NCBI GenBank assembly: GCA_900100895.1
Contig: FMTX01000008.1
Span: 150,961-214,960 of the forward strand
Source: Lachnospiraceae bacterium YSD2013
GTDB lineage: Bacteria > Bacillota > Clostridia > Lachnospirales > Lachnospiraceae
DNA: 64,000 nt
Direction of reading: 5' to 3'
The notes under the pieces are model-generated. The model was not told the DNA's origin, ran no database searches, and saw nothing but the letters and a program-made list of their open reading frames with translations. This document shows, in pieces, positions 40,489-48,810 of the stretch. Position 1 is the first letter of the stretch. Each line of letters starts with the position of its first letter. Position numbers and translations under genes: made by a program.

Positions 40489-41247
40489 ATGGACTTTAAT
40501 GAAAAACTGATATGTTTGAGAAAACAAAAGGGACTGTCACAGGAACAGCTCGGCGATGCCGTCGGAGTGACAAGACAGACGGTTTCCAAATGGGAGCTGG
40601 GCGAGACGACGCCGGACATGGACAAACTTATTGCACTTGCGGGCTTGTTTAACACAAGTATAGACGAGCTGGTAGGGCACAAAGAAGAGGACTTGCAGGA
40701 AGGCGCGCTCTGTATGAGGGCGAGAAAGCGGAATTACGAATATAAGAGCAAGGTAAGTATATGTGGGATTCCGTTGGTACATATCAACATAGGTCTTGGA
40801 ATGTACAAAGCTAAAGGCATTATTGCCATCGGAAATATGGCTTTCGGTGTTATATCCATGGGGATTATTTCTGTGGGTCTGCTGGCATTCGGAAGTTTGG
40901 CGCTTGGGCTGATTGCCTTCGCTGCGATGGCGGCGGGAATTCTTTCTTTTGCCGGCCTTTCAATCGGCGTTGTGGCTTTCGGCGGTCTGGCAATCGGATA
41001 TCTCGCAGTGGGTGGCCTTTCTATCGGAGTGTACGCGCTTGGTGGCGCGGCGATAGCTTCAAGAGTGGCGATGGGTGGTTACGCTAACGGAGCCATAGCC
41101 ATAGGCGACTCGGTAAAAGGAGAAATTCTTTTTAACATTCATGTAGGGGGACAGGGTAGAGCAATCAGAGATGCTATTCTGGAAAGATACCCGAATACAA
41201 TCAACACCATCGTGAAACTGTTTTCCGGTGGGCATTACGTGAATTAA
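40489..41247 (+). CDS. XRE-family regulator with Gly-rich periodic domain
   Basis: A 252-residue protein. Residues about 5-62 form a Cro/CI-type helix-turn-helix (L-R-K-Q-K-G-L-S-Q-E-Q-L-G-D-A-V-G-V-T-R-Q-T-V-S-K-W-E). After a linker with Y-K-S-K-V-S-I-C-G-I-P, residues about 100-205 consist of a short repeat with a Gly about every four to six residues (for example G-I-I-A-I-G-N-M-A-F-G-V-I-S-M-G), almost without charged residues. This may be a membrane bundle of glycine-zipper helices or a regular solenoid. A short soluble tail follows. Similar HTH plus Gly-repeat proteins exist in clostridia, but the repeat's role is unknown. ATG 40489 follows GGAGG. The direct repeats GTGACAA (40400 and 40435 areas) upstream may be autoregulatory. 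Confidence 0.75.
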   Translation: MDFNEKLICLRKQKGLSQEQLGDAVGVTRQTVSKWELGETTPDMDKLIALAGLFNTSIDELVGHKEEDLQEGALCMRARKRNYEYKSKVSICGIPLVHINIGLGMYKAKGIIAIGNMAFGVISMGIISVGLLAFGSLALGLIAFAAMAAGILSFAGLSIGVVAFGGLAIGYLAVGGLSIGVYALGGAAIASRVAMGGYANGAIAIGDSVKGEILFNIHVGGQGRAIRDAILERYPNTINTIVKLFSGGHYVN

Positions 41248-41257
41248 AAAAGTACAT

Positions 41258-41290
41258 AAAAAAGGCGTCACCGTAGGGTGGCGCCTTTAA
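41258..41290. terminator. Bidirectional terminator between converging genes
   Basis: AAAGGCGTCACC pairs with GGTGGCGCCTTT (one bulge). The left flank is A-rich and the right flank T-rich, so it can serve both strands. Confidence 0.8.
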
Positions 41291-41294
41291 TCAT

Positions 41295-42254
41295 TTATAG
41301 ACCTAACAGAAACTTCGCAATCAGTGCAATTATCAGCAAATGGCAAGGGTAGAACGCGTAGAAGAAATACTTCATGCTCTTGCCTCGCTCGCCGTTATAC
41401 TTGGCGACGATGAAGTAGTCGACGATGGCGACGGCTTCGATGAAACCACAGGTGAGTGCCAAGGTGATGACAGCGCCGACGATGGTCTTGGTCTTGCTTT
41501 CGCGACATGCGTATGCTACCGCGATGGCAAGGACGCCGCCCACGTTGTAGTCGGTGGCTAATAAGCCGGCTGCGAACATGAATAATATAAGTACCGTCAT
41601 AGAAACAGCAAGACGGGACAATTCTTCAAAAGGTTTCTTTCGACAAACAAGGATCTCCACAATGACCGTTATGGCGGCAAAAACAGCCATCGCGATAAAT
41701 GTACGGAAGTCCGAAAAAGGAATTGTGTTAAAGAGCGAATAACCGAGACTGTTGACTGCAATAACGCTAAAGAAGCCGACAGCTGCTGAGCTTAGTATTA
41801 TGCTGACATATCCAAGCCAAGGTGCGATGTGCTTCTTGTATATGAAGTCGGCGACGCACATGAACAGGAAGCCTAAGAACAGTGTAAAGAATACGTTCTG
41901 GTAGGACATGGTGAAATAGGTGTTTCTGAAGGCCATGTCGAAGGGAACTTCCGAGATAAGTGCGAAGAGCCCGAGGCGGATTGCGTACTTCAAACGGTTA
42001 CGCGTGTGCATAAAGCCTTGAATCAGTAAGAAGATGAAAAGCGGGAAGGCGATTCGTCCGATGCTTCTCATGATGCCGTCGGTAATGTTGAGTGCCACGT
42101 AGGTCGGGTCACCTTCATAGTTCGGAACGGTTTCTTTGATTATGGATAATCTGCGTTCCACAAAAACCGCGCCGCAATGATCGATAAACATTGTAACAAT
42201 GGCTATGACTTTGATGGCAAAGCTCGTCAAGCCTTTTTTCTCTGTAGTCTCCAT
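41295..42254 (-). CDS. TraX family membrane protein
   Basis: A 319-residue polytopic membrane protein with about nine hydrophobic helices. The N-terminus L-T-S-F-A-I-K-V-I-A-I-V-T-M-F-I-D-H-C-G-A and the middle I-G-R-I-A-F-P-L-F-I-F-L-L-I-Q-G-F and E-V-P-F-D-M-A-F identify the TraX family, related to acyltransferase-3-like proteins. TraX of the F plasmid is needed for pilin N-acetylation. Chromosomal members in Firmicutes have no proven function and no conjugation genes are nearby, so the name should not be read as transfer. It may acylate a surface molecule. AAGGAGAG precedes the ATG. Divergent from araR. Confidence 0.85.
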   Translation of the reverse strand: METTEKKGLTSFAIKVIAIVTMFIDHCGAVFVERRLSIIKETVPNYEGDPTYVALNITDGIMRSIGRIAFPLFIFLLIQGFMHTRNRLKYAIRLGLFALISEVPFDMAFRNTYFTMSYQNVFFTLFLGFLFMCVADFIYKKHIAPWLGYVSIILSSAAVGFFSVIAVNSLGYSLFNTIPFSDFRTFIAMAVFAAITVIVEILVCRKKPFEELSRLAVSMTVLILFMFAAGLLATDYNVGGVLAIAVAYACRESKTKTIVGAVITLALTCGFIEAVAIVDYFIVAKYNGERGKSMKYFFYAFYPCHLLIIALIAKFLLGL

Positions 42255-42300
42255 ATTATACTCTCCTTATTTTGCTTTATGAAAATAATACCACCGCCAT

Positions 42301-42318
42301 ACTTGTATGGCTACAACT
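42301..42318. promoter_or_regulatory. AraR-type operator candidate 1
   Basis: ACTTGTATGGCTACAACT is an imperfect inverted repeat (ACTTGTA-N4-TACAACT). Its reverse complement contains CATACAAGT, the motif that recurs three times before araR. Confidence 0.5.
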
Positions 42319-42388
42319 AAATGTGATGAATATGCGATTCTAATGTTGTAATTTGGGAAAATTAGCGATATTCTGTAAATAAGTAGGC

Positions 42389-42440
42389 ATACAAGTCGCA
42401 TACAACTTGTTAAGACACCACAACAAACATACATACAACT
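42389..42440 (+). promoter_or_regulatory. araR promoter with repeated CATACAA[GC]T operators
   Basis: CATACAAGT (42389-42397), CATACAACT (about 42399-42407) and CATACAACT (42432-42440) are direct repeats. ACAAGT-N8-ACTTGT (42391-42410) is an inverted repeat. TTGTTA (42407-42412), a 17-bp spacer and TACATA (42430-42435) form a likely promoter. It starts transcription only a few bases before the araR ATG. Autoregulation by AraR is inferred. Confidence 0.55.
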
Positions 42441-42446
42441 ACATCT

Positions 42447-43511
42447 ATGCAGAATTCCAAGTACGAAATCATCACAGACTATATTAAGAAGAAAATAGCG
42501 GCGGGAAGCCTCAAGGACGGTGACAAGGTCCCTTCCGAGAATGCGCTTACCAACAAGTTTAGCGTAAGCCGTGATACGGTTCGCCGCGGTTTTAAGGCGC
42601 TCGAGCTTGAGGGCATACTGGTCAGCAAGCGCGGAAGCGGTACTTTTGTGCGCCTTCGCAAGGGCTTTTCTTCCGACCGAATCGCTGTGGTGACTACGTA
42701 TGTCGAGAACTACATTTTCCCTAAGATCATAAAGGGCATCGAGGCCACCCTTTCGCAGCGTGGATACAGCATGCAGCTTTCTTTTACCGACAATCAGTTT
42801 GAGAAAGAACGCGAAGTCTTAACCGATATCCTGGCTAAAGAAGACGTGGCCGGCATCATCATGGAACCCGTCAAGAGTGCGCTTCCCAACCCCAACCTTG
42901 AGATTTACGAAAGCTTAAGGGAGAAGGGTGTGCCCGTTCTTTTTATAAATACTTATTATCGCGAGACGGATATCCCGCATGTGTCGCTTAATGACGAGGC
43001 GATGGCTTACATGGCGACTAAGTACCTGATTTCCAAGGGTCACAAGCGTATCAGTGCGATACTTAAGATGGACGACGGACAGGGGCACTTGAGGTTCGCG
43101 GGATACAGGCGCGCGCTGTACGAGCAGGGGGTCAAGAATCCTTCGGATTACGTGATGTGGTACGATACGGGCGACGAGGGACGCTACGATATGTTCGACA
43201 GTCATTCGATGAAGAGATTGAATGGATGTACGGCGGTTTTCTGCTATAATGATAAGGTGGCGCGTGAGCTTATCAACTACCTTCAGTCGAAGGGGCAGAA
43301 GGTTCCCGAGGATGTGTCGGTTATCAGCATGGACGACTCGGACCTTGCTAAGCTTGGCGACGTGAAGATTACATCGTGCCCGCACCCCATGGCGGAGCTT
43401 GGACGCGTTGCGGCGGAGAATCTGATTAAGCTAATCGACAATCCGAAATTCGACGCCACCAAGGAATTTGTGACAGAGGTCAAAGAACGCGGAAGCGTTA
43501 AAAATATATAA
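42447..43511 (+). CDS. araR: AraR-type regulator (GntR DNA-binding plus LacI-type sugar-binding)
   Basis: A 354-residue repressor. Residues 1-72 form a GntR winged helix (P-S-E-N-A-L-T-N-K-F-S-V-S-R-D-T-V-R-R-G-F), and about 77-354 a LacI/periplasmic-binding-like effector domain (V-P-V-L-F-I-N-T-Y-Y, N-D-E-A-M-A-Y-M-A-T, Y-L-I-S-K-G-H-K-R-I, S-C-P-H-P-M-A-E-L-G-R-V-A). This chimera defines AraR, which in Bacillus represses arabinose genes and is released by L-arabinose. An araB-like kinase and araD follow, supporting the name. No Shine-Dalgarno sequence is visible and the predicted transcript start is about five bases from the ATG, so translation may be leaderless. Confidence 0.87.
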   Translation: MQNSKYEIITDYIKKKIAAGSLKDGDKVPSENALTNKFSVSRDTVRRGFKALELEGILVSKRGSGTFVRLRKGFSSDRIAVVTTYVENYIFPKIIKGIEATLSQRGYSMQLSFTDNQFEKEREVLTDILAKEDVAGIIMEPVKSALPNPNLEIYESLREKGVPVLFINTYYRETDIPHVSLNDEAMAYMATKYLISKGHKRISAILKMDDGQGHLRFAGYRRALYEQGVKNPSDYVMWYDTGDEGRYDMFDSHSMKRLNGCTAVFCYNDKVARELINYLQSKGQKVPEDVSVISMDDSDLAKLGDVKITSCPHPMAELGRVAAENLIKLIDNPKFDATKEFVTEVKERGSVKNI

Positions 43512-43558
43512 AAGAGAAAAGAGCAGCGCTTCGGGCGCAAGATTATTAAGGAGGTTTT

Positions 43559-45166
43559 ATGGGCTACACAAGCGAAGACATCAAGAAACTTATTGAAGAC
43601 GGAAAGGCAGTTCTCGGTATAGAGTTCGGTTCCACACGTATCAAGGCAGTTCTTGTAGACGACAAGAACGCACCCATCGCACAGGGAAGCTTTGACTGGG
43701 AGAATCACCTCGACAACGGTATCTGGACCTATCCATTGGAGGAGATTCACACAGGTTTTAAGACCTGCTACAGCGACCTTAAGAAAGACGTTAAGAATAA
43801 ATACGGAGTAGGCATTAAGAAGCTTGCGGCTATCGGTATCAGCGGTATGATGCACGGCTATCTTGCTTTTGACAAGAGCGATAAGCTCCTCGTTCCTTTC
43901 AGAACCTGGCGCAACACCATCACCGAGGAAGCGGCTGCCAAGCTTACCAAGGAATTCAACTACAACATTCCTCAGCGTTGGAGCATCGCTCACCTTTATC
44001 AGGCTATTCTTAACAAGGAGCCTCACGTTAAGGACATCGCATTCCAGACCACTCTTGCAGGCTACATCCACTGGATGCTCACCGGCGAGAAGTTCATGGG
44101 CGTAGGCGAAGCTTCCGGTATGTTCCCGGTTGATCCCGCTACCAGAGATTTCGATGCTGAAATGGTAGGTAAGTTCGACGCATTACTTGCCAAAGAAGGC
44201 ATGCCTTACAAGCTTCGCGACATCTTCCCGAAGGTTGTCGTTGCGGGTGAGAACGCAGGCACATTGACCAAGGCAGGTGCAGCATTCCTTGACGAAAGCG
44301 GCGAGCTCGAAGCAGGCGTTCCCGTTGCTCCTTGCGAAGGCGATGCAGGCACCGGTATGGTAGCTACTAACGCAGTTAAGGTTCGTACCGGTAACGTTTC
44401 GGCCGGCACCAGCGTATTTGCTATGGTAGTACTTGAGAAAGTTCTTACCAAGGTTTATGAGGAAATCGACCTTGTTACCACTCCCGCAGGCGACCTCGTA
44501 GGTATGGTACATTGCAACAACTGTACTTCAGACTTAAACGCATGGGTTAACCTGTTCAAAGAAAGCCTGGAGAGCTACGGCGTATCCGTTGACATGACCA
44601 AGCTCTTCTCGGTTCTTTACAATAAGGCATTGGAAGGCGACAAGAACGCCGGCGGACTGATTTCTTTTAACTACTTCTCAGGCGAAGGCGTTACCAAGTT
44701 CGACGAAGGTCGTCCGTTATTCGTGCGCGAGCAGAATGCCAAGATGAACCTTGCCAACTTCATGAGAAGCAACCTTTTCGCATCACTTTCCACCCTTAAG
44801 ATCGGTTGCGATATCCTCTTCAAAGAAGAAGGCGTTAAAGTTGATTCCATCACCGGTCACGGCGGATTGTTCAAGACCAAGGGCGTAGGCCAGTCTATTC
44901 TTGCAGCGGCACTCAACGCACCCGTTTCCGTTATGGAGACAGCAGGCGAAGGTGGTGCTTGGGGTATGGCAGTACTTGCCAACTTCATGGTTCAGAAGCA
45001 GGCAGGCGAGACTCTTGATGCTTACCTTACCAACCGCGTATTCACCGGCATGAAGAAAGAAACCATCGCTCCCGACGCAGCAGACGTTAAGGGATTCGAC
45101 GAATACATTGAGGCTTACAAGAAAGCTATTGAAGTGGAAAGAGCAGCGGTTAAAGCTGTCAAATAG
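43559..45166 (+). CDS. araB: FGGY-family sugar kinase, probable ribulokinase
   Basis: A 535-residue FGGY kinase. The N-terminal ATPase half begins [16 protein letters not shown] (phosphate 1). Later come [30 protein letters not shown] and [12 protein letters not shown]. Length and the neighbours (AraR before, AraD 36 bases after) favour L-ribulose as substrate, feeding L-ribulose 5-phosphate to AraD. Xylulokinase is the main alternative, since the families overlap and a xylosidase is nearby. AAGGAGG precedes the ATG. Codon use suggests high expression. Confidence 0.8.
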   Translation: MGYTSEDIKKLIEDGKAVLGIEFGSTRIKAVLVDDKNAPIAQGSFDWENHLDNGIWTYPLEEIHTGFKTCYSDLKKDVKNKYGVGIKKLAAIGISGMMHGYLAFDKSDKLLVPFRTWRNTITEEAAAKLTKEFNYNIPQRWSIAHLYQAILNKEPHVKDIAFQTTLAGYIHWMLTGEKFMGVGEASGMFPVDPATRDFDAEMVGKFDALLAKEGMPYKLRDIFPKVVVAGENAGTLTKAGAAFLDESGELEAGVPVAPCEGDAGTGMVATNAVKVRTGNVSAGTSVFAMVVLEKVLTKVYEEIDLVTTPAGDLVGMVHCNNCTSDLNAWVNLFKESLESYGVSVDMTKLFSVLYNKALEGDKNAGGLISFNYFSGEGVTKFDEGRPLFVREQNAKMNLANFMRSNLFASLSTLKIGCDILFKEEGVKVDSITGHGGLFKTKGVGQSILAAALNAPVSVMETAGEGGAWGMAVLANFMVQKQAGETLDAYLTNRVFTGMKKETIAPDAADVKGFDEYIEAYKKAIEVERAAVKAVK

Positions 45167-45201
45167 AGTTTGTGGGCGTAAGCCCTGAGAGGAGAGAGAA
45201 A

Positions 45202-45897
45202 ATGTTAGAGCAGTTGAAAAAAGAAGTATATGAAGCCAATATGCTTCTGCCCAAATACGAGCTTGTCACATTTACGTGGGGCAACGTAAGCGGGATTGAC
45301 AGAGAGAGCGGCCTTTTCGTAATTAAGCCCAGCGGCGTTGATTATGACAAGCTTACTCCCGACGACATGGTAGTTATGAATCTTAACGGTGAAAAGGTTG
45401 AGGGTCGCTACAATCCTTCTTCCGACACCGCCACACACCTTGAGCTTTACAAGGCTTGTCCCGACATCGGCGGCGTAGTGCATACACATTCTTCTTACGC
45501 TACCAGCTGGGCACAGTCCGGCAGAAGCATTCCCTGCTACGGCACCACTCACGCAGATTACATCTACGGCGAGGTTCCCTGCTTAAGATGCCTTACCAAG
45601 GAAGAGATTGACGGCGCGTATGAAAAGAACACCGGTATCCTTATCGTAGATTACTACAAGGACAAGGATTTCATGGCAGTTCCCGCAGTACTCTGCAAGA
45701 ACCACGGACCCTTCACCTGGGGCAAGAACGCTCACGAAGCCGTTCACAACGCAGTAGTTCTTGAAGAAGTTGCCAAGATGGCTTTCAGAACAGAGCTTAT
45801 AAATCCCGAAGTTAAGCCCGCACCTCAGGAGCTTCAGGACAAGCACTATTACAGAAAGCACGGAGCTAACGCTTACTACGGACAGAAAGAGCAGTAA
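45202..45897 (+). CDS. araD: L-ribulose-5-phosphate 4-epimerase
   Basis: A 231-residue class II aldolase-family epimerase that converts L-ribulose 5-phosphate to D-xylulose 5-phosphate. Features: W-G-N-V-S-G-I-D (about 27-34), [16 protein letters not shown], zinc ligands in [17 protein letters not shown] and N-H-G-P-F-T-W-G. The usual length is about 230. ATG 45202 follows GAGAGGAGAG; an in-frame TTG at 45172 is upstream of that site. The product enters the pentose phosphate pathway through the transketolase encoded next. Confidence 0.92.
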   Translation: MLEQLKKEVYEANMLLPKYELVTFTWGNVSGIDRESGLFVIKPSGVDYDKLTPDDMVVMNLNGEKVEGRYNPSSDTATHLELYKACPDIGGVVHTHSSYATSWAQSGRSIPCYGTTHADYIYGEVPCLRCLTKEEIDGAYEKNTGILIVDYYKDKDFMAVPAVLCKNHGPFTWGKNAHEAVHNAVVLEEVAKMAFRTELINPEVKPAPQELQDKHYYRKHGANAYYGQKEQ

Positions 45898-46023
45898 ATA
45901 GTTTTACTCCCCCAATTAGCAAGAATTGATAAATATTTAGCATGAAGTTTGATGGACTGACGTGCTTAAATGTGCTAACTTGTAGCTTAGGATAGTATAT
46001 TAATAACATTTTTAGGAGGCATC

Positions 46024-46857
46024 ATGACTAACTTAGAACTTCAAAAAATGGCTAATGAAGTTCGTAAGGGTATCGTGACCGCCGTTCACAGCGCTAAGGC
46101 GGGTCATCCCGGCGGATCGCTTTCGGCAGCAGATATCTATACGTATCTTTATTTTGAAGAGATGAACATCGATCCCAAGAATCCTAACAAGGACGACAGA
46201 GACCGTTTCGTTCTTTCCAAGGGACACACAGCTCCCGGCCTTTATTCCACACTTGCAAACCGCGGTTATTTCCCGGTTGAAGATTTAAAGACACTTCGTA
46301 AGCTTGGTTCATATCTTCAGGGACATCCCTGTATACACATTCCCGGTGTAGATATGTCTTCAGGTTCCCTCGGACAGGGTATCTCCGCAGCAGTCGGTAT
46401 GGCTCTCGGTGCCAAGGTTCAGGGCAAGGACAACCGTGTTTACTGCTTAATAGGTGACGGTGAGGCCGAAGAAGGTCAGGTATGGGAAGCAGCAATGTTT
46501 GCAGGCCACAGAAAGCTTGACAACCTTTGCGTCATCCTTGACTACAACGGACTTCAGATTGACGGTAAGCTTGAGGAAGTTTGTTCTGCAGAGCCTTTTG
46601 CAGACAAGTTCAAGGCATTCCGTTTCCATGTAATTGAGATTAACGCTCATGATTTCGACGAAATCAGAGCAGCATTTAAAGAAGCAAGAGAGACCAAATG
46701 TCAGCCCACAGTTATCATTGCTCACTCTGTAAAGGGTAAGGGCGTTTCCTTCATGGAGAATAACTGCGGATGGCACGGCAAGGCTCCCAACGACGAGGAG
46801 TACGCAGTTGCTATGGCAGATCTTGAGAAAGTAGGTGAAGCATTATGTCAGAAGTAG
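46024..46857 (+). CDS. Transketolase, N-terminal (thiamine-diphosphate-binding) subunit
   Basis: A 277-residue protein covering the first domain of a split transketolase. It has A-K-A-G-H-P-G-G-S-L-S (about 22-32), H-I-P-G-V-D-M-S-S-G-S-L-G-Q-G and the diphosphate/Mg motif I-G-D-G-E-A-E-E-G-Q-V-W-E-A (about 143-156). It needs the next gene's product to form the active site. With AraB and AraD before it, it feeds xylulose 5-phosphate into glycolysis. Upstream (45898-46023) are three TTAGCA-type motifs that may be regulatory. The stop overlaps the next start by 13 bases. Confidence 0.93.
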   Translation: MTNLELQKMANEVRKGIVTAVHSAKAGHPGGSLSAADIYTYLYFEEMNIDPKNPNKDDRDRFVLSKGHTAPGLYSTLANRGYFPVEDLKTLRKLGSYLQGHPCIHIPGVDMSSGSLGQGISAAVGMALGAKVQGKDNRVYCLIGDGEAEEGQVWEAAMFAGHRKLDNLCVILDYNGLQIDGKLEEVCSAEPFADKFKAFRFHVIEINAHDFDEIRAAFKEARETKCQPTVIIAHSVKGKGVSFMENNCGWHGKAPNDEEYAVAMADLEKVGEALCQK

Positions 46858-47786
46858 TTAAAATCGCTACCAGAGAAAGCTACGGAAATGCTTTGAAAGA
46901 ACTCGGCGCAGAGTTCCCCAACCTCGTAGTGCTTGATGCCGACCTTGCTGCAGCTACCAAGACAGGCGTATTCAAGAAAGCATATCCCGACAGATTTTTC
47001 GACTGCGGTATCGCAGAATGTAACATGATGGGTATCGCTGCCGGACTTGCAACAACAGGACTTATTCCTTTTGCATCTTCTTTTGCAATGTTCGCAGCAG
47101 GTCGTGCTTACGAGCAGGTTCGTAACTCTATCGGCTACCCTCATTTGAACGTTAAGATCGGTGCTACCCACGCAGGTATCACTGTTGGTGAAGACGGCGC
47201 TACTCACCAGTGCAACGAAGACCTTGCACTTATGCGCACCATCCCCGGTATGGTAGTTATGTGCCCTTCCGACGATGTAGAGGCTAAGGCAGCAGTTCGT
47301 GCGGCCATTGAGTACGAAGGCCCTGTATACATCCGTTTCGGTCGTGCAGCCGTTCCGGTAATCAATGACCGTCCCGACTACAAGTTCGAGATGGGCAAGG
47401 GCGTTCTTCTTAAAGAAGGTAAGGACGTAACAATCGTTGCTACAGGTATCTGTGTAGATTCCGCTCTTCAGGCAGCAGAAATGCTCAAGGCAGACGGTAT
47501 CGATGCTGAGGTAATCAACATCCACACCATTAAGCCCCTCGATGAGGACATCATCGTTAAGAGTGCTACTAAGACCGGCAAGGTTGTAACCGTTGAAGAG
47601 CACTCCGTTATCGGCGGTCTCGGCAGCGCAGTATGCGACGCACTTTGCGCTAAGCATCCCGTACCCGTTAAGAAGCTTGGTATGCAGGACATCTTCGGTG
47701 AGTCCGGCTCCGCTTCCGCACTTGTTGAGAAGTATCATCTCGACGGCAAGGGCGTATATGCCGACATTAAGGATTTCCTTAAATAA
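46845..47786 (+). CDS. Transketolase, C-terminal subunit
   Basis: A 313-residue partner containing the pyrimidine-binding and C-terminal domains. It has L-D-A-D-L-A-A-A-T-K, F-D-C-G-I-A-E-C-N-M-M-G-I-A-A-G (catalytic Glu near residue 61), G-A-T-H-A-G-I-T-V-G-E-D-G-A-T-H-Q and the C-terminal T-V-E-E-H-S-V-I-G-G-L-G-S-A-V. It starts inside the end of the N-terminal subunit gene, so the two are made in equal amounts. A strong terminator follows. Split transketolases are common in clostridia and archaea. Confidence 0.93.
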   Translation: MSEVVKIATRESYGNALKELGAEFPNLVVLDADLAAATKTGVFKKAYPDRFFDCGIAECNMMGIAAGLATTGLIPFASSFAMFAAGRAYEQVRNSIGYPHLNVKIGATHAGITVGEDGATHQCNEDLALMRTIPGMVVMCPSDDVEAKAAVRAAIEYEGPVYIRFGRAAVPVINDRPDYKFEMGKGVLLKEGKDVTIVATGICVDSALQAAEMLKADGIDAEVINIHTIKPLDEDIIVKSATKTGKVVTVEEHSVIGGLGSAVCDALCAKHPVPVKKLGMQDIFGESGSASALVEKYHLDGKGVYADIKDFLK

Positions 47787-47801
47787 TTGAGACTTATATT
47801 T

Positions 47802-47837
47802 AAAGCCTCGGGCGATTGCTTCGTCCGAGGCTTTTTG
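47802..47837. terminator. Terminator after transketolase
   Basis: AAAGCCTCGG (47802-47811) pairs with CCGAGGCTTT (47825-47834), then TT. It is symmetrical enough to act also on the converging minus-strand gene, whose stop is at 47838. Confidence 0.85.
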
Positions 47838-48560
47838 CTACTTTGCTTTATTTAATTCTTCACGTAACGAGTAAGTGACATCTTCGTTCCAATAGTCGAT
47901 GACGATTTTAACATCTTTGTCGGAAGACGAATCAAGCGAATTCGTACTTATGCCCCAAGAGCAGGGTTGCTTGGATTCGTTAAAACTGATAGGCACTTCA
48001 CGGATGTGAATGGTACATTTAGCTAAGCCTCCAGTATCATACATGGCATAAGAAGTTGAGAATGTAAGGTTCTTTCCTTTTGCTGAGGCAAATTTGATGA
48101 CCCAAGACTGTCCATTCTCACGGTTTTCTTCTATTTGGGTGTTTAGGATGACATTATTTTGTCGCGCGGGTAATCCTATGCCGAATAAGAACAGCCATGC
48201 CAAGAAGAGAACTGATATTGAACATACGGCTATGAGGATTGTTTTGAGTTTAAACTTTTTCTTTTGCCCGGCAGCCTCTTTTATGACGGATTTGATTGCT
48301 ACGTCAGAAATATCTGTTTCTTTGGTAATATTATCGTTCATGTTTTCATTACTCCGATAGCCCAGTACCAGGTCTGTAATGGATACATCAAGTACCGATG
48401 ATAACGGCTCTAGCATTGTGATGTCCGGAATGCTGTGTCCGTTCTCCCATTTGGAGATGGCGGTGGAAGAAACATTAAGAGCATCTGCAAGAGCCTGTTG
48501 AGTCATTTTTTTATCGATTCTTGATTCTTTAATCAGTTGTCCTGTTTTTACTGCGTCCAT
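47838..48560 (-). CDS. XRE-family regulator with membrane anchor
   Basis: A 240-residue protein. The HTH spans about residues 6-62 (M-T-Q-Q-A-L-A-D-A-L-N-V-S-S-T-A-I-S-K-W-E-N-G). A linker leads to one membrane helix (about 106-128) and a mostly beta extracellular domain (about 130-240). This suggests a DNA-binding domain tied to an outside sensor, or a simple HTH fused to a secreted domain. No known ligand motif. AAAGGAGG precedes the ATG. Divergent from the helD-like gene. Confidence 0.8.
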   Translation of the reverse strand: MDAVKTGQLIKESRIDKKMTQQALADALNVSSTAISKWENGHSIPDITMLEPLSSVLDVSITDLVLGYRSNENMNDNITKETDISDVAIKSVIKEAAGQKKKFKLKTILIAVCSISVLFLAWLFLFGIGLPARQNNVILNTQIEENRENGQSWVIKFASAKGKNLTFSTSYAMYDTGGLAKCTIHIREVPISFNESKQPCSWGISTNSLDSSSDKDVKIVIDYWNEDVTYSLREELNKAK

Positions 48561-48675
48561 GCGGAGCCTCCTTTCGAAGAAACCTTAACATGACTTTTAT
48601 CGAATGTGTATTGATAGTAATTCAAGATAGCGTATTTGCGCGATTTATCGCACATGAATCATATTCAATAAGGGT

Positions 48676-48757
48676 ACAAAAAAACCGATGCTTAATGCAC
48701 CGGTTCGATATCGCACACTTCATTATGCATGATAGCACATTTTGAAATACAAGTCTA
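48676..48757 (-). other. Orphan terminator and promoter-like pair, minus strand
   Basis: On the minus strand, AACCGGTGC and GCATCGGTT pair (one mismatch) and are followed by a run of T, a good terminator. No gene ends here. Upstream on that strand, TAGACT, a 17-bp spacer and TATCAT could be a promoter, giving an RNA of about 45 bases. The rest of 48561-48810 shows nothing else I can support. Confidence 0.35.
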
Positions 48758-48810
48758 TACCTTTTTGAAATTCTCTGATAAGATGTAGGAACAATAAAGG
48801 AGAGGACAGA

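Noticed and set aside
41295..42254. Conjugative element suggested by the TraX-family name
   Set aside because: No relaxase, coupling protein or pilus genes nearby; TraX homologues are common in Firmicute chromosomes.
46848..47738. 296-codon open frame on the minus strand inside the transketolase C-subunit gene
   Set aside because: No ribosome binding site, odd Cys-rich composition and complete overlap with a well-conserved gene; a shadow of codon bias.
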